DNA of 64,000 nt from an uncultured bacterium (GTDB taxonomy: Bacteria > Muiribacteriota > Ozemobacteria > Ozemobacterales > Ozemobacteraceae): assembly GCA_937949615.1 (NCBI GenBank), contig CALEDQ010000023.1, positions 124,001 to 188,000 of the forward strand. The letters are read 5' to 3'. Under the pieces are notes generated by a model that did not search any database, was not told the DNA's origin, and worked only from the letters and a program-made list of their open reading frames with translations. Positions 43,157 through 52,269 of this stretch are shown here, piece after piece (positions within the stretch are counted from its first letter, which is position 1; every line of letters begins with the position of its first letter). A program made the position numbers and the translations under genes.

Positions 43157-45126
43157 TATTTTACTCTGATACCGGTTTTGGCAGGCTTGTCAGGGCTGAC
43201 AAGTGCGAGTCCGCCGTCTTCGGTGGCGGCTGCGAGAATCATGCCGTGCGAAAGAATGCCTCTGATCTTGGCCGGTTTAAGGTTTTTGACCATTACCACC
43301 TGTCTGCCAGGCAGTTCTTCGGGTTTATAGAACGCGGCAATGCCTGCTACCAGGGTGCGGGTTTCTTCGCCGATATTAACAGTAAGCTTGAGAAGCTTGT
43401 CGGCATTCTCTACCTTTTCAGCGGTTTCGATACGGGCGATGCAGAGTTCAGTCTTTAAAAAGTCGTCAAAGCTGACCAGGCCGTCTTCGGCGCTGATGAC
43501 AGCAGCTTTTTCTTCAGTTTTTGCAGCTTTGGCCGGTTTTTCGGCTTTAGGAGACGCTTCGCCCTTTGCGCCCTTCTTGAGGTTCTGAATGCGTTCGGTT
43601 TCGAGGCGCGGAAACATCGGCGCCGGTTCTGTGCATCTGGTGCCATCGGCAAGCTGACCCCAGGCCAGGTTGTTGATACTGACCTTCTGACCGGCGCAGC
43701 CGATCTGTCGCAGAAATTCGGGGGCAAGGTGCGGCATGAATGGTTCGACAAGGTGTGAAACAAAGCGAATGCTCTCGCCAATCGTGTAGAAAACTTCATC
43801 GAGAACGGCCCAGTTCTGTTCTTTCGCAAGTTTCCAGGGGGCGGTTTCGTCGACATACTTGTTCAGGCGCTGAATGAGATCCCAGATGCGCTTGAGCGCG
43901 TCGTGATAAAGGAAGTTTTCCATGGCGTTGATATAGTCGGTTTTTATGGCAGCGGCCATTTCGGCGATTTCTTTGGTCTGCGGCAGAGTGGGGGGTGTTT
44001 TGTGGAACTGCCCGTCGCGGTTCTTGATCAGCATCGGCAGCATGCGCTGGCAGAGGTTGCCATAGTCGTTGGCGAGGTCGGCATTATAGCGGAGAATGAA
44101 GTTTTCTTCGGTGTAGGTTGCATCCATGCCGAATACCATTTCGCGGAAAAGATAGAATCTGAAAGGATCGAGACCATAGCGGGCAACCAGTTCGCGCGGG
44201 TTGATGATATTGCCGACCGATTTCGACATTTTACCCTCACCGGTAACCCACCAGCCGTGCGCGAAAATGCATTCGGGCAGACTGAGGCCGAGAGCCATCA
44301 GCATGGTGCTCCAGTAGACGGCATGGGTCGTGAGAATGTCTTTGCCGATCAGATGGCACGAAGCCGGCCAGATGCGGTTGAATTTTTCCATGTCGAACGG
44401 GTAGCCGACGGCTGAAATATAGTTGGTAAGCGCATCGAACCAGACGTAGGTGACGTAGTCAGGAGCAAACGGCAGTTCGATACCCCATGAAAGTCTTGCT
44501 TTGGGGCGGCTGATGCAGAGGTCTCCGAGCGGCTGACGCAGAAAGCCGAGAACTTCGTTGCGGCGGTTTTCGGGTCTGATAAAACCGGGGTGATTGTTGA
44601 TATGGTCGATCAGCTGCTGCTGATATTTCGACATTTTGAAGAAATAGTTCTTTTCAGAAATTTCCTGGACAGCGCGTTTGCAGTCGGGGCAGACTTTTTC
44701 GGGCACTTCTTTTTCTGTCCAGAAGCGTTCGCAGGGGGTACAATACCAGCCGCTGTATTCGGCTTCATAAATGTCGCCTTTTTTCCAGAGTTCGTTGAGC
44801 GCGTGGCAGACGACCTTTTTGTGCCGGTCTTCGGTGGTTCTGATAAAGTCATCGTAAGTGATGTCAAGCAGAGTCCAGAGAGATTTGAACTTTTCTACAA
44901 GATGGTCGGTGTGCTCGATCGGCGAGAGACCCTTGGCCTTTGCCGCCTGTTCAACCTTCTGACCGTGCTCGTCGGAGCCGGTGAGAAAATGCACATTGCG
45001 GCCCATCGAGCGCTGGTAACGGCTGGCGATATCGGCGGCAAGCGTAGAAAAGGCGTGGCCGATGTGAAGTTCGTCGTTGGCATAGTAGAGTGGGGTGGTG
45101 ATATAGAAGGATTTTTCTGCTGACAT
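43156..45126 (-). CDS. metG: Methionyl-tRNA synthetase
   Basis: 656 residues. Class I synthetase with HIGH at 21-24 and KMSKS at 299-303. One zinc knuckle C129/C132 and C146/C149. A C-terminal EMAP-like tRNA-binding domain is fused (about 545-656), ending LVSPDKPAKTGIRVK, with a Lys/Ala-rich linker before it. Complete by all motifs. ATG at 45126, 18 bases after the GAF/GGDEF gene. Confidence 0.97.
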   Translation of the reverse strand: MSAEKSFYITTPLYYANDELHIGHAFSTLAADIASRYQRSMGRNVHFLTGSDEHGQKVEQAAKAKGLSPIEHTDHLVEKFKSLWTLLDITYDDFIRTTEDRHKKVVCHALNELWKKGDIYEAEYSGWYCTPCERFWTEKEVPEKVCPDCKRAVQEISEKNYFFKMSKYQQQLIDHINNHPGFIRPENRRNEVLGFLRQPLGDLCISRPKARLSWGIELPFAPDYVTYVWFDALTNYISAVGYPFDMEKFNRIWPASCHLIGKDILTTHAVYWSTMLMALGLSLPECIFAHGWWVTGEGKMSKSVGNIINPRELVARYGLDPFRFYLFREMVFGMDATYTEENFILRYNADLANDYGNLCQRMLPMLIKNRDGQFHKTPPTLPQTKEIAEMAAAIKTDYINAMENFLYHDALKRIWDLIQRLNKYVDETAPWKLAKEQNWAVLDEVFYTIGESIRFVSHLVEPFMPHLAPEFLRQIGCAGQKVSINNLAWGQLADGTRCTEPAPMFPRLETERIQNLKKGAKGEASPKAEKPAKAAKTEEKAAVISAEDGLVSFDDFLKTELCIARIETAEKVENADKLLKLTVNIGEETRTLVAGIAAFYKPEELPGRQVVMVKNLKPAKIRGILSHGMILAAATEDGGLALVSPDKPAKTGIRVK

Positions 45127-45144
45127 GGCGACCTCGATATTGAT

Positions 45145-46608
45145 TTAAACTGCCTGACTGCTTTTGTCGGTTCGATGAATGACCGCCCGGTTGCCGCCGG
45201 CATCTTTGGCCTGGCTGCACGCCTGAACGGCTGCTTTCATAAGGTTTCTTACATCAGTTACGGTTTCGGGGTAACTTGCAACCCCGGCTGAAACGGTGAT
45301 GCTTATTCTGCGGTTGTCAAATTCGAGCGATTCTTTTTCAAGGGCTTCTTTGATACGCCCTGTCAGATAAATGCCGCCGGCCAGGTCGGTGTTCGGCAGC
45401 AAAACAAAGAATCTTTCCTGCATCGACGAGCCTGTGTCGGTATCGCGCAGGGTTCTGGCGATAACCTTGCCGCAGACCCCGTTCAACTGGGTTGCGAATT
45501 CGGCATTGGTGTCGCCGACAATCTTTTTGAAATTGTCGATGTCGAGCACAATCAGGCTTAAGGTCTGGGCATATCTGACAGCCCGGGCTGATTCTTCGGC
45601 AAAATAGCCCCGCCAGACGTTGTGAGCAGCCAGACCAGTGTGTTCATCGACGAATAGATTCGCATACATCCGGTTGCGCTCGATCACCAGAGTGGCAAGC
45701 ATGCAGAGATCTTTGACGTAGGGCAGATCTTCGTTGCGAAAAACCGGCGGAACAATGCGGTTGATAAGATTCATGACTCCGAGAACGATGCCGTCTGAGC
45801 TGACAATCGGGGCACACAAAAGGCTGGCAACCTTTTCATCCTTGTTGCGGAATTCGCTGAACTGCTTGAAGCGCGGGTCTTTAAAGCCCTTGTTGGCAAT
45901 CAGCGGCAGACCATCTTTGATGACCTGACCCGCCAGCCCTTCGTGCGGTTTGAGGCGGATCGACGGGTATTCTTCTTCGGCGAGATCGTCTAGCAGACTC
46001 TTCTCAACGCCTCTGACACAGGCAACCGTCATCTCATGCTTTTCGCGGTTGATCAGCAGAATCGAAGCCCACTGTACGTTCATTGCCGTGACTGCTTCGT
46101 CGAGAATGGCCTTGAGATTGCTCTGAAAGTCGAACGTGGTGTTCAGAGTCTGAGCCACTTTAAGCAGGGAACGGGTCGACGCCAGCTGCTGCTCGCTCTG
46201 ACTGATCTGCAGCTGATTTTTTTCCTGTTCTTTTTCCTGATGGAACTGCTTTTTGCCGATTGTGACAATTTCCTGGTTCCATTCGCCGAATACCCGGTTC
46301 AATTCAAATGATATTTCGGTTATTTCATCCTGACCAGTGTCGCTGACAGTTGCGGCTGATTTTTTCGTCTGAAAGTTCTGAAGTGAATGCAGCACCATGT
46401 CGATCGGGCCGACAATCGAAGCGCCGACAAGAAACGAGGTGATAACGGCATTGATAATGGCGATGGCGCCGATAAAAAATGCTGTCGCCTGACTTATCGC
46501 AGTGCCGGAGTAGCTGACATAGACAAAAATGACCACCGGAAACAGGGCGACCAGAAAATAGGTCGCCAGCAGGCGGACTTTGATTGAAAAGTTACGAAAA
46601 ATATTCAA
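45145..46608 (-). CDS. Membrane GAF protein with degenerate GGDEF domain
   Basis: 487 residues. Two membrane helices (about 10-30 and 38-60), a HAMP-like segment, a coiled coil (115-150), a GAF domain (about 160-310) and a GGDEF fold (about 320-475). The active-site loop, normally GGDEF, reads MQERF (after DTGSS), and DNFK is the only clear substrate-side match, so cyclase activity is unlikely; it may bind GTP or only signal. TTG start at 46608 with a GGGG site. It leads an operon with metG, tatD, aroB and nrdJ. Confidence 0.78.
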   Translation of the reverse strand: MNIFRNFSIKVRLLATYFLVALFPVVIFVYVSYSGTAISQATAFFIGAIAIINAVITSFLVGASIVGPIDMVLHSLQNFQTKKSAATVSDTGQDEITEISFELNRVFGEWNQEIVTIGKKQFHQEKEQEKNQLQISQSEQQLASTRSLLKVAQTLNTTFDFQSNLKAILDEAVTAMNVQWASILLINREKHEMTVACVRGVEKSLLDDLAEEEYPSIRLKPHEGLAGQVIKDGLPLIANKGFKDPRFKQFSEFRNKDEKVASLLCAPIVSSDGIVLGVMNLINRIVPPVFRNEDLPYVKDLCMLATLVIERNRMYANLFVDEHTGLAAHNVWRGYFAEESARAVRYAQTLSLIVLDIDNFKKIVGDTNAEFATQLNGVCGKVIARTLRDTDTGSSMQERFFVLLPNTDLAGGIYLTGRIKEALEKESLEFDNRRISITVSAGVASYPETVTDVRNLMKAAVQACSQAKDAGGNRAVIHRTDKSSQAV

Positions 46609-46635
46609 ACAGTGTACCCCGTTAAATTGACTTGG

Positions 46636-46665
46636 ATTCTATGGTATTGTCGCCCGGGAAGTCAA
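46636..46665 (-). promoter_or_regulatory. Sigma-70 promoter of the GAF gene-metG-tatD-aroB-nrdJ operon
   Basis: On the minus strand TTGACT (46665-46660), 18 bp, TAGAAT (46641-46636). Start near 46629, about 21 nt before the TTG start at 46608. Confidence 0.65.
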
Positions 46666-46674
46666 CAGCCAATA

Positions 46675-47805
46675 TCAACCCCGGTTTCTACCGGTGAGAA
46701 GCTTCTGGTAAACGCTTTCCATGACCCGCCCGAAGCGGGGCAGCGAAAAGTTGGCCTCGACACTCTGCCTGGCTGATTGCCCAAGACGGCGGCACAAAAT
46801 TGGGCTGGTGATGAGCTTTTCAAGAGCTGCTGCAGTTGCGCCGGCATTTCTCGGCTCAACTATAAAACCCTGTTCTTCGTGATGAACAATTTCTGGAATG
46901 ACTCCAACCGAGGTGCCGACGACCGGTTTCCCTGATGCCATGAATTCAAGGGCGGCTCTCGAGTTTGCTTCTGAGCCCACCGAGGTGATCAGACCGATAT
47001 CAAGCGCCGCAAGTACGTCTGGCAGATCTTTGCGCAGGCCCAGGCATACCAGGCGGTCAGCGACACCGTTTTCTGCCGCGAGCTGTCTGAGCCAGGCAAA
47101 GGTCCTTTCATTCTCATAGCCGGCCGCAATCAGCTTGAATTTAACCGGAAGTTCCCTGAGGGCCGCAATCGCACCAATCGCGTATTCATGTCCCTTGACC
47201 GGATCAAGCCTGGCCAGCAGGCCGATGAGAAGCTCAGATTTATCTGCGCCGATTTCATTGCGGAATTCACTGGTGGCAGCGCGTGATGGATTGAACAGGT
47301 CAGTGTCGACGCCACCGTAGACAACGCTGACCTTTTCCGGGGCATAGTCGAGAATCTGCTGGCACAGCTTCTTGTGCAGCATCGAACCGACAACGATGTG
47401 GTCGGTCCAGACATGGTGGACATACCGATTGATAAAATGCCCCTTGGGCGGGTCGATGTCGGTTCTGATGCGCGCAACAACCGCCTCAGGCACCACCTTC
47501 TTCGCGATCATTCCTGCCATCCAGGCACCTTCATTGATGTGCGACGAGATGATGTCGGGTTTGAAGTTTTTGAAGATGGTTTTCATGCGCTTGATGGCAT
47601 GAACGTAAAGCAGCGGATTGCGGTGGTTGAGCCTGATAGTATCATCACAGGGAATACCGAGCTGCTGAGCTCTGAACATTGGCTTACCGGGCTCAGTGAG
47701 AAGCAGAACCTCGTGCCCGAGGTTCATCAATTCTTTCGTGACTAAAATGCAGTAATTCGAAGCGCCGCTCCAGTTTGGCGAATTGAGAATCTGAATAATG
47801 CGCAC
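46675..47805 (-). CDS. Glycosyltransferase family 4
   Basis: 376 residues, GT-B fold. N-terminal glycine-rich segment PNWSGASNYCILVTKEL; the C-terminal donor site has VVYGGVDTDLF, GLLARLDPVKGHEYAI, E in ASGKPVVGTSVGVIPEIV and the EPRNAGA turn. Likely uses a nucleotide sugar for lipopolysaccharide or capsule. GTG start overlapping the TAG of the upstream transferase gene (TAGTG), with a GAGGAG site. Substrate unknown. Confidence 0.9.
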   Translation of the reverse strand: MRIIQILNSPNWSGASNYCILVTKELMNLGHEVLLLTEPGKPMFRAQQLGIPCDDTIRLNHRNPLLYVHAIKRMKTIFKNFKPDIISSHINEGAWMAGMIAKKVVPEAVVARIRTDIDPPKGHFINRYVHHVWTDHIVVGSMLHKKLCQQILDYAPEKVSVVYGGVDTDLFNPSRAATSEFRNEIGADKSELLIGLLARLDPVKGHEYAIGAIAALRELPVKFKLIAAGYENERTFAWLRQLAAENGVADRLVCLGLRKDLPDVLAALDIGLITSVGSEANSRAALEFMASGKPVVGTSVGVIPEIVHHEEQGFIVEPRNAGATAAALEKLITSPILCRRLGQSARQSVEANFSLPRFGRVMESVYQKLLTGRNRG

Positions 47806-48572
47806 TATTTTCTGCTCCTCAGTTCGAGAAATCTGGCATAGCTGAAAATATTCTGAAAGGCATCACCAGCGGCAGCCACGAACCCCTGCCAGCCATCTCT
47901 GAAGCCCTGTTTGAGCAGATAACGGCGCAGAAAACGAAAATAAGGTCTGAAGAAAAGGTGCCGGAGAGTATTGAAGAAGCCGGCAGAAAGACCTGAATTA
48001 TGCCAGAATTCAGCCTGAAAACCGGTGTAAAAAATCATTTTACGCAGATAGTCGGCGATTTCGGGGTAGGGGTGGTGTTCGAATGCCTGTTTAAGTTGAC
48101 CGGTCGAACCATCTACTTTAAGCATCTCATGCACGTGCTGATTTGCAAAAGCGGCGTGCCCACGCTTGAAAAGGCGCAGCTGCGTGTCGGGATACTGACT
48201 TCCGTGCGCCAGCCAGCGGCCGAAAAAGATGTTTTTGCGCGGCAGTTTGTAAGCAGAGTGTTTTGCATCGCTGCTGATCACAGCTTTTATTTCTTCGACA
48301 AGCGCCGGGGTGATGATCTCATCCGGGTCGAGATAGAAGATCCAGTCGGTTTTCAGCTGTTCAAAACCAAAGCTTTTGTTGATATTGAGATTTTTATTGT
48401 TCGGCCGGTCAAAAAGCCGGGCTTTTTCGAAGCCTCTGACAATTTCTGCAGTTTTGTCGGTCGATTCGCAGTTAACGACTACAATATCGTCTGCGAATGA
48501 AGATGATTTTAAAGCATTGGCAATCTGGCGCTCCTCGTTGTGTGCTATCATTGAGATTCCAATGGTTGGCAT
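47805..48572 (-). CDS. Glycosyltransferase family 2 (WaaE/KdtX-like)
   Basis: 255 residues, GT-A fold. Starts MPTIGISMIAHNEERQI, has the D-x-D-type FYLDPDEII and SYNESTDKT-like VVNCESTDKTAEIV. The order matches LPS core WaaE/KdtX transferases, about 255-260 residues. ATG at 48572 with AAGGA site. First of a two-gene glycosylation operon. Confidence 0.88.
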   Translation of the reverse strand: MPTIGISMIAHNEERQIANALKSSSFADDIVVVNCESTDKTAEIVRGFEKARLFDRPNNKNLNINKSFGFEQLKTDWIFYLDPDEIITPALVEEIKAVISSDAKHSAYKLPRKNIFFGRWLAHGSQYPDTQLRLFKRGHAAFANQHVHEMLKVDGSTGQLKQAFEHHPYPEIADYLRKMIFYTGFQAEFWHNSGLSAGFFNTLRHLFFRPYFRFLRRYLLKQGFRDGWQGFVAAAGDAFQNIFSYARFLELRSRK

Positions 48573-48604
48573 GCCGGGGTTCCTTTTCTTTTGATTTCTG
48601 GCGA

Positions 48605-48633
48605 ATTATCGCAGAAGCTGAATCACTTTTCAA
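48605..48633 (-). promoter_or_regulatory. Sigma-70 promoter of the glycosyltransferase pair
   Basis: On the minus strand TTGAAA (48633-48628), 17 bp, GATAAT (48610-48605). Start near 48598, leader about 26 nt. Confidence 0.6.
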
Positions 48634-48881
48634 GACTTATTGTTCCCCCTCTGTGTATAAAATCACATGGAAAATTTCTATTTTCCGGCTTGAAGCCTTC
48701 ACTGATGACTCTGTGAGAGATATTCAACAGGTTGCCGTGCCGGTCTGAAAAACTTGTGGTTGTGCACGTCAGATCGCCGGCCGAAACGGGTGACGGGGTC
48801 GACCGGGCGGTGCCTTGACTTTTCTATCGCGGGCATTGTCAGATGTGCGTTTTAGAAATCTTTTTTGTTGATGATTTGCTC

Positions 48882-48910
48882 TTGTTAAAAATGTAAAAAT
48901 TGTGTATTAA
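48882..48910 (+). promoter_or_regulatory. Candidate promoter of the Gld-type ABC operon
   Basis: TTGTTA (48882-48887), 17 bp, TATTAA (48905-48910) in an AT-rich stretch, with a leader of about 90 nt. The 434-bp region 48573-49006 otherwise holds no gene; a GC-rich part near 48760-48830 shows no recognisable structure. Confidence 0.45.
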
Positions 48911-49006
48911 ATCGAAAAAATCTGGAACCCGAACGCATTTTTTCAGTCTATTTCAGCAAATAAAAGAGCTACCACCATCACGAATGCTTCAGGAGGTAAA
49001 CTGAGC

Positions 49007-49954
49007 ATGATCGAAATGACGAATATCACGAAGTTTTATGATAATTTCAGGGCACTGAACAATATCAACCTTAAGGTAGAGAAGGGCGAAATCATTGGTC
49101 TGCTCGGCCCGAACGGTGCCGGCAAGACTACCGCCATGCGTATTCTTACCTGTTTTATTCCTGCCACCTCCGGCAGCGCTTCGGTTGCGGGCTATGATGT
49201 TTTTGAAGATTCACTAGAAGTCAGGCGCCGACTTGGCTACCTGCCGGAAACACCGCCTCTCTACCCCGAAATGACGGTCGGCTCATACCTGAATTTTATC
49301 GGTGAACTCCGCGAACTTTCTGCCGGCAAACGCCGCGAACGCATAAATTATGTTGCTGAAAGAATCGGTCTGACTGAGTGTCTGACCCGCGTGATCGGCA
49401 CTCTGTCAAAAGGCTATCGCCAGAGAGTCGGGCTGGCGCAGGCACTGCTGCACAATCCTGAAGTGCTGATTCTCGATGAACCGACGGTTGGTCTCGACCC
49501 AAGCCAGATCATCGAGATTCGCGGTCTGGTAAAAGATCTTGCCCGTGATCACACAATCATTCTCTCAACTCACATTCTCACCGAGGTCAGCATGACCTGT
49601 GGCCGGGTTGTAATCATCAATGAGGGCGAGATCGTCGCCGTCGATTCGGTTGCCAATCTCGAAAGAGCTGTCTCAGGCAAGCCGGCCTGGAATATCTGCA
49701 TCAGACCCGCAGCCGGCAAAGACTGGCGTCAGTTGGTCGAAATGCATACCGGAGCTGGTATTTCAGATCTGGTTGAGATGCCAGAAACGCTTCACTTCAA
49801 ACTCAATCTTGAAAAAGCAGAAGACTTTGATGACCTTTTCCGAAATCTGACCGGGGCTGGCCATGTTCTGCGAGAAATAACTCCGGTTAAAGCCACCCTC
49901 GAAGACGTTTTTCTCAAGCTCACCAGTGCCGAGGAAAGGAAAGAAGCCGCATGA
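49007..49954 (+). CDS. ABC transporter ATP-binding protein (GldA/NatA-like)
   Basis: 315 residues. Walker A GPNGAGKTTA (about 35-45), signature LSKGYRQRVGLAQAL, Walker B VLILDEPTVGLDP and the H-loop STHILTE. The C-terminal 90 residues are a regulatory extension like that of GldA. Drives the permease encoded next. AGGAGG site before ATG at 49007. Overlaps the permease gene by ATGA. Confidence 0.9.
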   Translation: MIEMTNITKFYDNFRALNNINLKVEKGEIIGLLGPNGAGKTTAMRILTCFIPATSGSASVAGYDVFEDSLEVRRRLGYLPETPPLYPEMTVGSYLNFIGELRELSAGKRRERINYVAERIGLTECLTRVIGTLSKGYRQRVGLAQALLHNPEVLILDEPTVGLDPSQIIEIRGLVKDLARDHTIILSTHILTEVSMTCGRVVIINEGEIVAVDSVANLERAVSGKPAWNICIRPAAGKDWRQLVEMHTGAGISDLVEMPETLHFKLNLEKAEDFDDLFRNLTGAGHVLREITPVKATLEDVFLKLTSAEERKEAA

Positions 49955-50661
49955 AAATTTTTGCGATAATGAAAAAAGAGCTGCAGTCTTTTTTCTATTC
50001 ACCGGTTGCCTATATAGTTTTTGCCTCATTTCTGATGATCGTTGGTTACCTGTTCTGGGTAATTCTGATTTCGAGCCGCATGGCGTCGCTTGAACCGATG
50101 CTCTACAATGCCGCTTTCATTCTGCTGCTGGCGTCACCGGTTTTGACCATGCGTCTGGTCAGCGAAGAAAAGAAGAGCCGCACGATCGAACTGCTGCTGA
50201 CTTCGCCGATTTCGCCCGCTGAAATCATCACCGGCAAGTTTCTTGCCTGCTTCACTCTCTATCTCGTATTGATCCTTTTGACGGTCCAGTATCCCCTGGT
50301 TTTGTCAGCCTATTCGACTGAATTCGATATGGGGCCGGTTTACAGCGGTTATATCGGCCTGATTCTGCTTGGCGCCGCATTTATCTCGATGGGCCTGTTT
50401 GCCAGCACTCTCACCGAAAACCAGATCATTGCCGCAATGGTCAGTTTCGGCGGTCTGGTGCTCTTCTGGATTTTCGGCTGGGCCAAACACGCTTTCGACA
50501 ACGCTTTTGGCGAAATCCTCGGCAACCTGTCGATTTTCGATCGCTACGCCGAATTTCTGCGCGGCATCGTCGATTCGGGCAACGTCATTTTCTTTGTTGT
50601 ATTTACACTGACCTGGCTGTTTCTCGCGACCAGGGTTCTTGAATCAGACCGGTGGAGGTAA
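49951..50661 (+). CDS. ABC-2 type permease (GldF-like)
   Basis: 236 residues with six membrane segments (starting at about 15, 57, 98, 135, 165, 205). Motif KKSRTIELLLTSPISPAEIITGKFLAC is typical of GldF/NosY-type permeases. Follows the ATPase gene by ATGA overlap. The next gene start is 5 bases after the stop. Confidence 0.9.
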   Translation: MKIFAIMKKELQSFFYSPVAYIVFASFLMIVGYLFWVILISSRMASLEPMLYNAAFILLLASPVLTMRLVSEEKKSRTIELLLTSPISPAEIITGKFLACFTLYLVLILLTVQYPLVLSAYSTEFDMGPVYSGYIGLILLGAAFISMGLFASTLTENQIIAAMVSFGGLVLFWIFGWAKHAFDNAFGEILGNLSIFDRYAEFLRGIVDSGNVIFFVVFTLTWLFLATRVLESDRWR

Positions 50662-50665
50662 GCAG

Positions 50666-52267
50666 ATGAACGACAGAAGACGCATTCAGATTCCCATTTT
50701 ACCCTATCTTCTGCTGATCGTGGCGCTGGCCATCATTATTGCTGCCGGCCTCATCTATGTCAATTTTCCAAGTCAGGGCACCGCCGCTTCAGGAACCCTG
50801 CTGGCCGGGGTTCTGGCAGCGATCGTCGCCTTTGCCAGCCGGCCCGTCATGCTGTCAGAAATCTTTGCCAGTCGCAAAACCCTGCTGTGGATCAACGATA
50901 TCGTTCTGATTCTATTGATCATCGGTATCGGGGTAGTTCTGTCGCACATCGGTTTTCGCCGCAACATCCGCTATGACTTTACCGCCAGCCAGATGTTTTC
51001 ATTGTCTGATCTGACGGTGAAAGCCGTGCGTGAGCTGAAGAAAGATGTGAAGATCACGGCATTTTTTCCGAAGGGAACTGCCGAAGAAGGCATGGTTGAA
51101 GATCTACTCAAAGAATACCGCCGGCACAGTGACCGCTTTACTTTCACCATGATTGACCCGATGCGCGACCCGGTAACCACCAGGGCCATGAACATAACCG
51201 CTCTCGGAACCCTGGTGGTGCAATGTGATGCCAGTCGTCAGGATATCTTCAGCAGCGATCTGTTTGAAGTGCCGGGCCAGTACAGCCCGCCCGACAGCAA
51301 ACCGAAATTCACCGGCGAACAGGCGATTACCTCTGCCATTTTCAATGTTACCAGCGGGATCAGGCGTATGGTCTGCTTCGTCAAAGGGCATGGCGAAGCC
51401 TCGATTTCGGCCTTTCAGCCCAGAGATATTGCCGGCGTGAACGAATTGCTCGTTCGTGAAAACTTCGATGTTTCTGAAGTCAGTCTGGTTGATGAAGAAA
51501 TCGATGCGCGTGCCTCGGTTCTCGTAATTGCCAGCCCACAGCAGGACTATCTCGACAGCGAAATCGAAAAACTGCGCAGCTTTGTCAAAACGCAGAATGG
51601 CCATCTGATAGTGGCTCTCGATCCGGGCAGACCGCTCGAAAAGCTCGAAAAATTCATGCTGAGTGACTTCGGAGTTAATTTTGCCAGCGATATCGTCGTT
51701 GACCCGCGCGGCATTGGGCGAAACTACTGGACAGTCGCTCCCTCTCTCGAAGAACACCCGATTGTCAAACCAATCCGTGAAAAGAACATGCTTGGCCTGA
51801 TGTTTCATGTTCGCAGCCTGACTTTTGAGAAAAAAGAAGGTTTCAAGGTCGAACCGGTAATGAAGACCATCGACAATTCATGGGCCAAGCGCAACCTTCG
51901 CGACGGTGAACAGATCGATATCGGTTTCGAAGAAGGCCGTGACATCAGAGGGCCGTTCAATCTGGCCCTGGCTGTCGAACGAACTGATGTGGCCTCTGGT
52001 TCGCGTCTGCTGCTTTATGGTGACTCGGACTTTTTCTCGAATGCCTATATCGGGTCGCTTGCCAACCGCGATATTTTCATCAACGGCGTCAACTGGCTGG
52101 TCGGGCAGCATCAGCAGATTTCGATACGGCCAAGAGTTCTCGAAATGCCGCGTATCGTCTTTGACGAAAACGATGCCGGAAAAATCTTTTCGCTGTGCGT
52201 GTTTGGCGCCCCGGCGTTGATTGTGATGCTCGGCATCTTCGTCTATCTTGCGAGAAGGAGAGTGTGA
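50666..52267 (+). CDS. GldG-like ABC transporter auxiliary protein
   Basis: About 533 residues from the ATG at 50666, chosen for its GGAGG site. Three membrane helices at the N-terminus, an extracytoplasmic domain of the GldG/ABC_transp_aux type (about 100-500, with RMVCFVKGHGEASI, VIASPQQDYLDSEIEKL, LIVALDPGRPLEKL) and a final helix. GldA-F-G-like trios are known from gliding Bacteroidetes but also from non-gliding bacteria, so gliding cannot be inferred. Confidence 0.85.
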   Translation: MNDRRRIQIPILPYLLLIVALAIIIAAGLIYVNFPSQGTAASGTLLAGVLAAIVAFASRPVMLSEIFASRKTLLWINDIVLILLIIGIGVVLSHIGFRRNIRYDFTASQMFSLSDLTVKAVRELKKDVKITAFFPKGTAEEGMVEDLLKEYRRHSDRFTFTMIDPMRDPVTTRAMNITALGTLVVQCDASRQDIFSSDLFEVPGQYSPPDSKPKFTGEQAITSAIFNVTSGIRRMVCFVKGHGEASISAFQPRDIAGVNELLVRENFDVSEVSLVDEEIDARASVLVIASPQQDYLDSEIEKLRSFVKTQNGHLIVALDPGRPLEKLEKFMLSDFGVNFASDIVVDPRGIGRNYWTVAPSLEEHPIVKPIREKNMLGLMFHVRSLTFEKKEGFKVEPVMKTIDNSWAKRNLRDGEQIDIGFEEGRDIRGPFNLALAVERTDVASGSRLLLYGDSDFFSNAYIGSLANRDIFINGVNWLVGQHQQISIRPRVLEMPRIVFDENDAGKIFSLCVFGAPALIVMLGIFVYLARRRV

Positions 52268-52269
52268 CC

